A DNA stretch of 64,000 nt from JBDWFY01 sp964291365 (lineage in GTDB: Bacteria; Pseudomonadota; Alphaproteobacteria; Rhizobiales; Stappiaceae). Position numbers and translations under genes: made by a program. Of this stretch, positions 1-9,047 are shown one piece after another; position 1 is the stretch's first letter, and each line of letters opens with the position of its first letter. The notes beneath the pieces were generated by a model that ran no database searches, had not been told where the DNA came from, and saw nothing but the letters and a program-made list of their open reading frames with translations. The stretch lies in contig OZ220020.1 in NCBI GenBank assembly GCA_964291365.2, forward strand, positions 248,001 to 312,000. The letters run 5' to 3'.

Positions 1-341
1 GATTAATATCAACGAAATTATTGATAATTTTCTCAATTTTAAGTGAACCATTATATTGTACCTAATGAAATTATTTGCTGGCCTTAAAAATACTCCTGCC
101 AATCAACTTGAAATTCTATTTCAAAATTCTAAATATAGTCTTTAACAATATACTGTTATTGTGGATTTACTCTCTCACGTTCAAGCATTTTTATTTGAAT
201 TGTAGGTGGTATAAATCTCCCATAAATTTGACCGAATACATCGCGAAAAATAGAAAAATTTTCAAATAAGTTGCAAAACAAAAAAAGATATTATAATAAT
301 CTTAGCAACATCTCAGTAACAACAAAAATGAGTGGTAAATT
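1..341. other. Non-coding left edge
   Basis: No convincing gene is seen. An open frame of 64 codons at 75-269 encodes a low-complexity hydrophobic and Lys/Asn-rich peptide, has no good ribosome binding site and resembles no family I know. The stretch before 342 is likely the leader of the next gene. Confidence 0.5.
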
Positions 342-1085
342 ATGTATATTTCTAAAATAAGATTCGCGATATTTCTTGCGTTTAGCTTAATACTACCATT
401 CAGTATTAATGCTCAAGAAAAACCTTGTGATGGAGCTGATGGTAAAATACATTCAAATGGTGGTGGATTTGTTGCCGCAACAACCACTGTGACTTCGTCT
501 GTCTATATTGGTTCAAATGCTCAAATTTGTGACTCAGCAACTGTTCTTAACAATTCAAAAATTTCAGGTAACGCGAAAGTTTTTGGTAATGCAAAAATTT
601 CTGGAAATGCTGAAGTTTATGGAAATGCACTGGTTTTTGATGAAGCACGATTAACTAGGAATATAAAGGTTTATGGTAATGCGAAGGTATTTGGTAACGC
701 AAAATTAAGTACCAAGGAATTATTTGGAATTTTTGATAGCCAATTAGAAGTATATGACAACGCTGAGGTATTTGGTGAGGCAATAATTACTGGTGAAGTT
801 AAGATATCTGGAAATGCAAAGGTTTATGGTAATGCCAAAGTATATGGAAATTCAAAGATTTATGACTCTGCAGAAATATATGATAACGCACAAATTTTTG
901 GCAATACAAAAATCCATGACTCCGCAAAAATATTTAACAACGCACAGATTCATGGCAATGCAAAGATTGGTGGTGAAACACAAATATCTGGAAACACTAA
1001 ACTATATGGTAATGTAGAAGTATATGATGAAGCTATGTTAAATTTGGAAAATAGGTTTTCTTGGACGAGTAAATACAATAGGTAA
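342..1085 (+). CDS. Secreted hexapeptide-repeat (left-handed beta-helix) protein
   Basis: The 247-residue product starts with a Sec signal peptide (basic MYISKIR, hydrophobic core, likely cleavage after INA near residue 24). From about residue 50 to 235 it is a nearly uninterrupted six-residue repeat of the type GNAKVY/GNAKIS/DSAEIY, the pattern of a left-handed parallel beta-helix. Similar Gly-Asn-Ala hexapeptide repeats occur in bacterial and phage surface proteins, but no catalytic motif is present, so it is most likely structural or adhesive and periplasmic or outer-surface. A loop of about 15 residues near residue 125 interrupts the helix. After the stop, another frame at 1078-1131 reads IGNAENLGSEDRNN, which resembles one more repeat and suggests a late frameshift. 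It is monocistronic. Exact function is unknown. Confidence 0.8.
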   Translation: MYISKIRFAIFLAFSLILPFSINAQEKPCDGADGKIHSNGGGFVAATTTVTSSVYIGSNAQICDSATVLNNSKISGNAKVFGNAKISGNAEVYGNALVFDEARLTRNIKVYGNAKVFGNAKLSTKELFGIFDSQLEVYDNAEVFGEAIITGEVKISGNAKVYGNAKVYGNSKIYDSAEIYDNAQIFGNTKIHDSAKIFNNAQIHGNAKIGGETQISGNTKLYGNVEVYDEAMLNLENRFSWTSKYNR

Positions 1086-1149
1086 TGCGGAAAATTTAGG
1101 AAGTGAAGATCGTAATAATTTAAGAATAAAGTGAGTTAAGGTCTAATTC

Positions 1150-1174
1150 ATTGATTCAATCTGATTGAATCAAT
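1150..1174 (+). terminator. Hairpin after the hexapeptide-repeat gene
   Basis: A perfect 11-bp inverted repeat, ATTGATTCAAT and ATTGAATCAAT, surrounds a 3-nt loop (CTG). It is followed by AT-rich sequence but not by a clean U tract. It lies 65 nt after the stop codon and may end transcription in one or both directions. The rest of 1086-1426 holds no recognisable gene. Confidence 0.5.
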
Positions 1175-1426
1175 ATATATTGTTTAGACTATGTGCTCTG
1201 TTTGACTTTAAGAATTATTTGTATGATCAACCAATCAACAACAAAACTACATTTGATTTAATTTACAATAAAATTACGAAGTTTAGGAAAGGTTTATAAA
1301 CCTCATTTACCATAATTGAACTTTTCAATTTTATTTCCAACACTTAAGATTAAAATTTCAAATATTCCGACAGATTATGCAGTTTGTCCAATTGTAATTT
1401 GTAATCAAATAAAAAATTTAGCCAAA

Positions 1427-2884
1427 TCAAACATCTTCAAGTGCCTGAAATAAAATATCTACATCAATACCCTGCATCGTTTTCAAGCGACCTCGCTTGT
1501 GAAAAATTTTTCGTGTCATTTCATACGGATTCCCTTCCTCTAATTGAAGACTTTCTGCCATCTTCAATAACTCTTTATACTTAAATTTTGTATCAGCTTT
1601 AGCTTCATGTGCGACATAATTTGCTAATGCACCAGCTATTACATGATTTTCTCTAGCAACTTGCGGGATTACTTTCTTAAGCATATTCAATTTTCCATCC
1701 GCTTGTTCAATACACCGATTAAATAAGTCCTCAGTCTCTTTTCCAAGTAATACCGCGTTTGCAAAATCATTCGCAAATACTTCCTCCTTAGAAGTTCGAC
1801 GTTTATGTGAAGTCGCAACTTCTTCAATTTCGCCAAATGATTCTTTATCTGGTTCTTGTCCAGCATGACTTAATTCGTGAAGCAAATCAAATAGCCAAGT
1901 AGCAATAAATCGCTTTCTTGGATTCAAAATGATGACATTACGCCCTTTTATACGCATACATGCCCCATGAAAATTGCCTTTTTCATTCATTGGAAAAACG
2001 ATCACACCGCAATCCCAAGCATAATTCAAGGTATTTTCAAGATTTATTGAACCATAACTAGCGATAATCGCGGTTCGCATCTCAATAGCATTCACTGGAA
2101 TATCTACTTTGGGTAAATCTTTCACATAGTCTGTTAAAACTTCTGCTAAAAATCTTGCGTACACAGAATAAATATTAATTTTTTTAGGATCAAGGTTTGA
2201 TTCAACCTTGAATTTAACACTTGCCGTATTTGCAATTGGAGCTGGAAGGTCATCAGGACTCAACAGATTTTCCCAAGTCCAACCAAATATATGATTTAGA
2301 TGCTTATAGAGTTTTAATGTATATTGATCTAGCAATGTCCCAGTCTGCTCCATAACTTTATCATAAGTTTCTGGTGAAATAAACCGAGACAACACAAATT
2401 TACGATCTAAACCAGATTTCTTTAACTTTGCTAAAATTCCACTCATTTTTCCGTCGAACTTTGATGGTATCACCTCGTCTGGAATCTCAACATCAAGAAT
2501 TTTTGCAATTGCTTGAAGCGTTGGAATTTCAATAATTGAATATCGCCAAGCTTCATAAATTAAGATTTGGTCTTCACTAATATTAAGACGTTTTGCTAAA
2601 GTTACTCGGTTCATTCCCGACTTAATTCGAGCGTTGACTAAATTTTGACCCAAATCAAATATAGAGGTAACTTTAATTTCAACCTTACCTGATTTGATCA
2701 ACTCATATTCTGCCATTTCAGCTTCCAATTCCTCTGCTTGCCGTTGCATTGCTCGAATATGACTTTGTTGTGCCTTTTTGCTTACAGACCACTCTTCAGG
2801 TCTTTTAGACTAGTCTTCTATCGCCGCGCGAAAATTTGCCACAGTTTTCGCAGTAGTTCTAAGTTCAAGGTCAGTCAAAATCAT
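1427..2884 (-). pseudogene. XRE-HTH plus ImmA/IrrE metallopeptidase, in-frame amber stop
   Basis: Reading from an ATG at 2884 with a GGAG ribosome binding site, the frame runs 24 codons (MILTDLELRTTAKTV...) to a TAG at 2812-2810. It then continues in the same frame for 460 codons. The downstream part has a helical linker (QRQAEELEAEMAEYE), an XRE helix-turn-helix (NARIKSGMNRVTLAKRLNIS) and an ImmA/IrrE-type zinc peptidase domain with HELSH at about residue 336 of the full frame. This layout matches the regulator/antitoxin partners of DUF6932 genes as I remember them. An internal ATG at 2749 could still give a 440-residue protein holding both domains. The start overlaps the upstream frame by 4 nt (ATGA), as in a two-gene operon. 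It is either a pseudogene, a shortened functional protein or a readthrough product. Confidence 0.75.
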
Positions 2885-3303
2885 GGCAAAGTCTCCAATG
2901 TAATTTTCACAATCCCCTTTGGGTAATTAAAGCGATCCGATTAAAAAAAATCATCAAATGATTTTCTTGTTCTGGCTTCAATTGAATCTTGTCTGTATAG
3001 CTCACCGTTATATTTTTCTTTCATTAAATACTTGTCTTCATCGGCAATAACTATGTCAAGTTCAGTTTCATCAACTCCTTCTGGGTCCCAAGTACCATCA
3101 AAGTCACTTGGTTTAAGTTTTGACGTAACAAAACTACCATCAATCTTGACAGCCTTACAACCTACATCCCACAAATGCAGTAACATTGATTCCATACTCT
3201 CAACCAATTCAATTCGTCTTGAACCTATACCAAAATGACTAACAAAATCGTTCCATTTTGCATCATGAATACCAGGTGGTAAATTAAAAAAAACCTTGAT
3301 CAT
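2881..3303 (-). pseudogene. DUF6932 nucleotidyltransferase-like protein, in-frame ochre stop near C-terminus
   Basis: The first 120 codons start LPPGIHDAKWNDF and include DGSFVTSKLKPSDFDGTWDP. That carries a GS-x9-DxD pattern like the active site of minimal nucleotidyltransferases. A TAA at 2943-2941 follows SFDDFF. The frame then continues SDRFNYPKGIVKITLETLP to a TGA at 2883-2881, which overlaps the ATG of the next gene. That tail matches the usual C-terminal end of this family (FFQTDRDGNPKGIV-like, recalled), where glutamine stands at the place of the TAA. The shortened 120-residue protein would keep the putative active site. Partnered with an XRE/ImmA gene, it looks like a toxin-antitoxin-type pair. 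Function is inferred, not established. Confidence 0.7.
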
Positions 3304-3861
3304 TTACATACGTTTTATCAAAGTCTGGAATCATGAAAACCCCAAACTTCAAAATAATTAAATATACTCAAAAAACAACAATACAAGTAATTGATCAACT
3401 CCTCTTTTTCATCCATTATAAAAAAATCCATTACAATAATTGGTAAAAAATATTTTGAGAAAAAAGAACCATTAAAATTAGTCAGTTATGTCAAACTCAA
3501 TTTATACATTAATGATTGTTGCACTCTTTTGAAAAATCAAGCTTTATTTGAATAATAATTTTCTTGAATCATAAATTTAATTTTGGAGACTGGACTCAAA
3601 ATTGAAGCCCAGTGTATTGACTCCAATCTGGGAATATTTGATTTTCTTACTTAAACAAAATATTTTACTTACAAAGTATTCAATTGATGTTCAACGAAAA
3701 TCATTCATAAATAGCGACAAGATAAGTATCACATTTTAGTTTTGAATTCGTAAAGTAATGTGCTAATATCTCTCAAATCCCAAAATCTAAAACTCAAATT
3801 TTGACTAAATTTTTCACATTTTACTAATATTTAACAGCAGAATTCGAGGTCGGACAAACAG
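3304..3861. other. Intergenic region, divergent promoters
   Basis: This 558-nt AT-rich gap separates the leftward DUF6932 gene from the rightward dgcN. It must hold promoters for both, but no clear -35/-10 pair stands out. I see no gene, repeat or RNA. GAGGTCGG at 3847-3854 is the ribosome binding site of dgcN. Confidence 0.4.
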
Positions 3862-4860
3862 ATGAATATCAGAACTCCATATTTGATTTTCTTTGGAGAT
3901 GTCCCTGACCATCTTGCCGCTAAAACTGGGATGGGTATTCTAGATTGGCGTAAGGATTGGTGCATTGGGCAAATGCGTTTGAAGGGGTGTGCTGTAGATT
4001 CAGAACTTCCGGATATGACTCCAAGTGAAGCTGTAAAAAAAGGTGCAAAAACTTTCGTAATAGGTGCTGTGAATGCAGGTGGTATTCTACCTGAACATTG
4101 GATTAAAAGTATTATTGAAGCATTAGAAGCGGGACTTGATATCGCATCTGGACTTCACTCTCGACTTGCCGAAAATGAGAAGATCAAAAATGTAGCACAG
4201 CAATACGATAGACAGTTATTTGATATTCGTTATAGTGATCTAAAATTTGCAACTGGCAATGGAACTAAGCGTTCTGGAAAACGGTTATTGACGGTAGGAA
4301 CAGATTGCTCCGTTGGAAAGAAATATACTGCGCTCCAATTTGAAAAGGAGATGCAAGCTGCTGGACTCCAAGCTACATTTTGTGCAACTGGTCAAACTGG
4401 GGTTTTGATATCACAACGCGGAATCGCTATTGATGCAGTAATTTCAGACTTTATATCTGGAGCTGCAGAATGGTTATCTCCAGAAACTGAACCCGACGCG
4501 TGGCAAGTTATTGAGGGTCAAGGTTCATTATTTCATCCGTCTTTTTCAGGGGTGAGTCTTGGATTGTTGCATGGTTCACAACCTGATGCGTTTGTTGTTT
4601 GTCATGAACCAACGCGCACCGCTATGCGAGGTGTCAAAACACCTCTACCGACAATTAAAGCTGTTATAGATTTAACAATTCAATGTGGTCGGTTAACTAA
4701 CCCTGAAATTCAATGTGTGGGAATTGCAATCAATACTTCTGAATTAAACGAATCTGATGCACACTCAATATTGGATAAAACTGGGACAGAATATAACTTA
4801 CCCACTGTAGACCCAATTAGATTTGGTTGCAGTGAAATTATTGACCAGCTGACAAAATGA
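3862..4860 (+). CDS. dgcN: DgcN-type D-glutamate N-acetyltransferase (DUF1611)
   Basis: The 332-residue protein is a full-length DUF1611 member. The N-terminal half has a Rossmann-like fold (IFFGDVPDHLAAKTG). The C-terminal half has a P-loop-like segment, TVGTDCSVGKKYTA, near residue 145, followed by ATGQTGVLIS and EGQGSLFHPSFSG, all typical of the family. In characterised marine bacteria DgcN acetylates D-glutamate and DgcA then inverts the product to N-acetyl-L-glutamate. The next gene is the matching enolase-superfamily partner only 11 nt downstream, which supports this role over other DUF1611 functions. It is expected to be cytoplasmic. A strong GAGGTCGG ribosome binding site supports the start. 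Confidence 0.82.
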   Translation: MNIRTPYLIFFGDVPDHLAAKTGMGILDWRKDWCIGQMRLKGCAVDSELPDMTPSEAVKKGAKTFVIGAVNAGGILPEHWIKSIIEALEAGLDIASGLHSRLAENEKIKNVAQQYDRQLFDIRYSDLKFATGNGTKRSGKRLLTVGTDCSVGKKYTALQFEKEMQAAGLQATFCATGQTGVLISQRGIAIDAVISDFISGAAEWLSPETEPDAWQVIEGQGSLFHPSFSGVSLGLLHGSQPDAFVVCHEPTRTAMRGVKTPLPTIKAVIDLTIQCGRLTNPEIQCVGIAINTSELNESDAHSILDKTGTEYNLPTVDPIRFGCSEIIDQLTK

Positions 4861-4871
4861 GTATTTAAGGT

Positions 4872-5855
4872 ATGGGAATCAAATTAATTGCAGAAACTGA
4901 ATCATGGCCACTTGCCAAAACTTTTAGAATTTCACGAGAAGCAAAGACTGAAGCGAAGGTTGTAATTGTCACCTTATATGATGGCGAGTTCACAGGCCGG
5001 GGAGAATGTGTTCCTTATGCCAGATACAAAGAAACAGTAGCAAGTGTCATAGATCAAATTGAATCTATTCGACGATCCTTAGAACAAGGTACCAATCGAA
5101 TTGAACTTAATAAGAATATGAAAGCAGGAGCTGCACGCAATGCAATTGATTGTGCTTTGTGGGATCTAGAATTTAAAAATCAACAAACAGATACAAATTC
5201 AATATCAAATACCTCTAATCTCAAACCATTAACAACTGCATACACTTTAAGTCTAGATGAACCCAAACTCATGGAGCAAAGTGCAATTGAAGCAAGTAGT
5301 AGACCAATAATTAAAGCAAAACTAGGTGGAGATGGTGATGATGAACGCATCTTTGCAGTAAGACAAGGAGCACCAACTAGTACTATAATCGTTGATGCTA
5401 ATGAATCATGGAATGAGAAAAATCTAAACCGCAATTTAAAAGCTTGCGAACAAGCAGATGTGAAACTAATTGAACAACCTTTTAGAGCTAATAATGATGA
5501 AATATTAGCCGACCTTGATTCCAATATCTTAATTTGTGCAGATGAAAGCGTCCATACTAATGAAGATTTATTACCTCTTAAAGAGAAATACCAAGCTATC
5601 AATATCAAGCTGGACAAAGCAGGCGGACTTACAGAAGCCTTAAAAATGCGCCAAACTGCAAAAGAAGCTAATCTGAAAATTATGGTAGGATGTATGGTCG
5701 CGACTTCACTTGCAATGGCTCCAGCGACTATTCTCGCTCAAGATGCAGATTTTGTGGATTTAGATGGCCCCCTATTATTGAAACACGACCGAGTACATGG
5801 GATTCAGTTTAGTGGAAGTCAGATGATTCCTATTTCTTCAAAACTTTGGGGTTAG
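4872..5855 (+). CDS. dgcA: DgcA-type N-acetyl-D-glutamate racemase (enolase superfamily)
   Basis: The 327-residue protein has the dipeptide-epimerase-like enolase-superfamily layout. A capping domain is followed by a barrel with the KAKLG lysine pair, metal ligands in IIVDANESWN, KLIEQPF and ADES, and the second general base in NIKLDKAGG. Paired with dgcN it most likely converts N-acetyl-D-glutamate to the L form, feeding D-glutamate from peptidoglycan or seawater into normal glutamate metabolism. An L-Ala-D/L-Glu epimerase is the main alternative, but the dgcN context argues against it. The start is preceded by AAGG. Confidence 0.8.
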   Translation: MGIKLIAETESWPLAKTFRISREAKTEAKVVIVTLYDGEFTGRGECVPYARYKETVASVIDQIESIRRSLEQGTNRIELNKNMKAGAARNAIDCALWDLEFKNQQTDTNSISNTSNLKPLTTAYTLSLDEPKLMEQSAIEASSRPIIKAKLGGDGDDERIFAVRQGAPTSTIIVDANESWNEKNLNRNLKACEQADVKLIEQPFRANNDEILADLDSNILICADESVHTNEDLLPLKEKYQAINIKLDKAGGLTEALKMRQTAKEANLKIMVGCMVATSLAMAPATILAQDADFVDLDGPLLLKHDRVHGIQFSGSQMIPISSKLWG

Positions 5856-5904
5856 AATCATACAAAAAATCTTTGCTATTTGATTGAATAAAATTGAACG
5901 GTTA

Positions 5905-5934
5905 TTGATTTGAATCATCAAGATTCAAAATCAA
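5905..5934 (+). terminator. Hairpin downstream of dgcA
   Basis: TTGATTTGAATC and GATTCAAAATCAA form a 12-bp stem with one bulged base and a 5-nt loop, about 50 nt after dgcA. No U tract follows. A second small dyad, TAGGTA/TACCTA at 6152-6171, lies nearer the end of the convergent MBL gene. The rest of 5856-6223 shows no gene. Confidence 0.45.
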
Positions 5935-6223
5935 ATGAAGGAGTTTTCTTCCTAATCAAACAATTATTCTCAAGATATTTAAGGAGAAGAGTCACTTAAA
6001 TATCTAATAGTTTTCACATCAATTTATTCAGACTCTATAAGTACGGACATCAATTTTATTCACAAATCAGACATAATATGTATGTCAAATACTTCGTAGT
6101 TGAATAAAGAGAACTGTACACACAATATCAGAATTTAAGTAAATATGCTCCTAGGTAATACGTAGTACCTATAATTAAAATCATTTTAAGCTAAATAAAA
6201 CAAAGTCAATACTCATCTGATTT

Positions 6224-7348
6224 TTATACTTTAATTTTCCCTAAATTCATTGCACTTCCACTCAACTGATTCTTATCTGTATTTATACAATTTGGATCTA
6301 TATTTATAGAAACTGCCCCAATATTTGAACCTCTTGAATAGGTATGAAATTGCGTAGACTGTTGAATCAACTCTTTTGACAGTTCATTTATCTGACTTCG
6401 TGTTGAATTCAAACCACCACTTGTTAAATAGGATTTTTCTGAAAGATTACGAATTCTTTGAATGTCGGTTAATTTTGGTAGTTTTTTTGACCCTAAGTTA
6501 TATTCAGTAACAATAGAGGTGGGATTTTCCAACAGGAACTTACTCCAAAGTTCTGGATAATGCGAATATTCAGTTCCATGATGAGTAACTTTGTAAAAGC
6601 GTGGATTGGGAAAATCAACATTTCGATTATTAACAATATGTTTCCAACCAAATTTCTCACTTACACACTCCTGCATATCTGCACCAAGTAATATTGAAAC
6701 TTCACCCACAGTTATTTGAAGTACGATTGAAAAGTTATTTCTATCGTTATTTTTGAAAAGCTCTTGTATTGGGTCATAATTTGGCAAATTCTTTCGAGAT
6801 TTTACAAATAAATTTTTACATTTTTGTGAGAACCTTTCAAATTGGTAATTTGAAGGTGATAACGCACTAATTACTACGCGCTTTTGGTGCGACATTTCAC
6901 TTGCTTGCCATGACCGAATAGTGTAACCCTCGGTAAAGTCAAAAGCTTTGTCACTTCGTTTTATTAGCAATTCAAAACATTGTTTCAATTCTTTAAACGC
7001 ATAAGACCGTATTCCAGACTTTTTACTTAATAAGCTCACTAAGTATTCAAATTCCTGATTATTATGCATTCCTGATAAAGCGACCGTTGCAGATTTACAT
7101 TGTTTAATTATTTGACTTAAACCCTGATAATGGTCCATATGCCAGTGCGTTCCGATTACTGCTTCAACACCCACACCAACATCAATTCCAAGATTTTCCA
7201 AATGATTAATAGCGATTGGCTGCATATTGATATTTTTAAATGAATCAACAATAACCCACTTGTGATCTCCAATATGAACTAGAATACTCTCCCCAAATCC
7301 ACTACCAAAAACCACAATTTGAATTTCATTGACTTTAGGAAGCTTCAT
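6224..7348 (-). CDS. ComEC-like metallo-beta-lactamase hydrolase, MBL cassette 1
   Basis: The 374-residue protein has an MBL fold. The opening strands are NEIQIVVFGSGFGESILVHI. The zinc-binding HxHxDH motif (THWHMDH, His68/His70/Asp72/His73) follows, then a distal LLGADMQ strand and an HHGTEYSH motif near residue 256, typical of stand-alone ComEC/Rec2-type MBL proteins. There is no signal peptide or membrane segment, so it is probably a soluble phosphodiesterase or nuclease-like enzyme; the substrate is unknown. Its start overlaps the preceding gene by 14 nt, so it is translationally coupled as the third gene of a cassette. A diverged copy at 14492-15601 carries an in-frame stop. Confidence 0.8.
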   Translation of the reverse strand: MKLPKVNEIQIVVFGSGFGESILVHIGDHKWVIVDSFKNINMQPIAINHLENLGIDVGVGVEAVIGTHWHMDHYQGLSQIIKQCKSATVALSGMHNNQEFEYLVSLLSKKSGIRSYAFKELKQCFELLIKRSDKAFDFTEGYTIRSWQASEMSHQKRVVISALSPSNYQFERFSQKCKNLFVKSRKNLPNYDPIQELFKNNDRNNFSIVLQITVGEVSILLGADMQECVSEKFGWKHIVNNRNVDFPNPRFYKVTHHGTEYSHYPELWSKFLLENPTSIVTEYNLGSKKLPKLTDIQRIRNLSEKSYLTSGGLNSTRSQINELSKELIQQSTQFHTYSRGSNIGAVSINIDPNCINTDKNQLSGSAMNLGKIKV

Positions 7349-7910
7349 TCTTCTTCAACCCATTATGTATTCTTTCTGCCTCAGCCAAAGCATCTAAGTG
7401 TTCGTCCTTTGTAAATGTTTGTGGTGGACACAATGTCAGATTAAATACCGGCTCTTTATTTTCATTTGAATCTAACGTATAACCAACTTGCCAACGTATT
7501 TCTGCTCCTACTCCAAGTCGTTTTCGATCTGATTCCGATAGAAGAGATAAATCAAATTCCCCTATATCTTCTGGTTCTAAATCTTCATCAACTGCCACAT
7601 CTTTCAACACAACAAGAAAAGTCGTATCAAGTACTTCTTCAACAAATCCCTCAAATTCTTGAACCAAGTGAAATTCAGGTTCTTCAATACTTTCAAAAAT
7701 TTTATTATCAAATTCAACATAAGTATCACGTTTTTGACCCAAATACATATCTACGTCTTGTTGTATATTTGTTCGCGGCTTAACTTCAGAAATACCTTGA
7801 ACAGATTTAGATTTTTTTAACAATTGCTGAGAATATGGATCATCAAATAATATAAATACCATAGGGTAATTGTGTTTAAATTTTGCGGCTGTTTTATATG
7901 ATGCGCTCAT
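7335..7910 (-). CDS. Uncharacterised middle protein of MBL cassette 1
   Basis: The protein has 191 residues from the ATG at 7910, which follows a GGGGGG stretch at the right distance. An ATG at 7937 in the same frame lies inside the upstream gene and is less likely. I cannot name a family. The C-terminal half (EFEGFVEEVLDTTFLVVL, then FDLSLLSESDRKRLGVGAEI and RWQVGY) looks like a small all-beta domain and aligns along its length with the middle protein of the second cassette (15579-16208). The N-terminal half is poorly conserved between copies. It has no signal peptide or membrane helix. Its position between the 221-residue gene and the MBL gene suggests a partner or regulator of the MBL enzyme. 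Confidence 0.7.
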   Translation of the reverse strand: MSASYKTAAKFKHNYPMVFILFDDPYSQQLLKKSKSVQGISEVKPRTNIQQDVDMYLGQKRDTYVEFDNKIFESIEEPEFHLVQEFEGFVEEVLDTTFLVVLKDVAVDEDLEPEDIGEFDLSLLSESDRKRLGVGAEIRWQVGYTLDSNENKEPVFNLTLCPPQTFTKDEHLDALAEAERIHNGLKKNEAS

Positions 7911-7914
7911 AATT

Positions 7915-8580
7915 TTACCCCCCAACAATATTATCAATTATAGTATCTGCTTCGCTTACACGAATTTCATACTCTGTGCTCAACAATTTCTGAAAATCAA
8001 GTACAGTTGTTTTTTTGTTATCAATAGAATATTGAAATCTAACTAATACGAACAACTCTTTTGATCTCACTGGTTTAATGTGAATAGATTTTTTTATTAT
8101 ACCTGATTTTATTGATTCTAGTGCAGTCATATTTAACTCTCTTAAACCTGTTTTATATCTTAAATCACTACTTTGTGCACCTGGCAATAAATTTTTCCAC
8201 GGATGTAAAGGAATTAATTTCTTGGAAATTTGTATTACATCAGATTCGTTTTGAAACATACACCTTTTGTACCTATTTATCGTCAAAAACTTTGAAGAAG
8301 TATCCGAATAAAATTTAGATATTTTTATCAACTGTTCTACTACAAATTGTGATGTTTGTTTCGCACTAAAGATATGAAGGCTCTCGCTATCCACATCATA
8401 TGTAGTATCAAATATTATAAATCTAGTTTCATTACTATCCAATTGAACCAATTCAACTTCTGCTAATTGGCTTTTATTAATAATTTTATTTTCTAACAAC
8501 CAATTAGGTTGCATTCTTGATGGTTCAAATTTTCCACCAATTTTTGCTGCAAACCCAGCAATTTTTTTACTAGCACCCAT
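7915..8580 (-). CDS. Uncharacterised first protein of MBL cassette 1
   Basis: This 221-residue protein of no family known to me is preceded by AGGA, 7 nt before the ATG. An N-terminal motif GGKFEPSRMQPNWLLENKII corresponds to AGDFNPSIFHPTWVLQNQIE in the cassette 2 homologue (16211-16897). Further shared features are an SRxxMFxxY-like stretch near the middle and an LRELNMTALESI segment matching LNSLRMTAKEEI. The protein looks soluble and mixed alpha/beta. It is followed after 4 nt by the middle gene, so the three genes form one transcription unit. A sensing or adaptor role is possible but not shown. Confidence 0.7.
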   Translation of the reverse strand: MGASKKIAGFAAKIGGKFEPSRMQPNWLLENKIINKSQLAEVELVQLDSNETRFIIFDTTYDVDSESLHIFSAKQTSQFVVEQLIKISKFYSDTSSKFLTINRYKRCMFQNESDVIQISKKLIPLHPWKNLLPGAQSSDLRYKTGLRELNMTALESIKSGIIKKSIHIKPVRSKELFVLVRFQYSIDNKKTTVLDFQKLLSTEYEIRVSEADTIIDNIVGG

Positions 8581-9047
8581 TATTGAGTCCTTTATCCTGA
8601 ACAGGTTTGTAATCCATATAAATATAATTTAGATTTTTGTTTATTAAAAGTCAAGCAAATCAATCTATTTTTTTTGTTAAATTCAGATCCTATATTTAAA
8701 ATTAACAAATTTAAGACTACCTCTCTATACTTTGCAAGTCATATTCTCAGATAACTGATAATTGATATTTGGATAACTTTATTGTCTCGCTCCTTAATGA
8801 TTCGATTTGAATTCAAACAAACTACAATACAATGCCTAATTCATTAGGCTCAGATATTCAAAGCAAAATCTGAAATATAAGACAGCCCCACCGATGAATT
8901 GAGATCATAAATTTTATTTGCTGTGTCATATTCAATTTCGACCAAGTTCAACCAAAAACGCGCACCCAATAATTCTTACCAGACGCGCGTCTAATATAGC
9001 TAAATATCCAAGTGTCCAGAAATGTACTTGGAATTTAATCTTTTAGG
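8581..9047. other. Intergenic region upstream of MBL cassette 1
   Basis: This 467-nt AT-rich gap holds no visible gene. It must carry the promoter of MBL cassette 1 and the 3' region of the leftward molybdenum hydroxylase gene. A GC-rich 12-bp perfect palindrome, AGACGCGCGTCT, lies at 8981-8992, 56 nt past the stop of that gene, and stands out from its surroundings. Confidence 0.4.

Noticed and set aside
75..269. 64-codon frame on the plus strand
   Set aside because: It has no ribosome binding site and low-complexity composition, with no resemblance to a known family.
793..1017. 74-codon Met/Gln-rich frame overlapping the repeat gene
   Set aside because: It is a +1 shadow of the hexapeptide repeat DNA and has no independent start signals.
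550..1020. Short, regularly spaced DNA repeats (GGTAATGCAAAGGTTTATGGTAATGC-like) suggesting a CRISPR or satellite array
   Set aside because: The repeats are in frame and encode the hexapeptide repeats of the secreted protein; unit length is 18 nt and there are no unique spacers.
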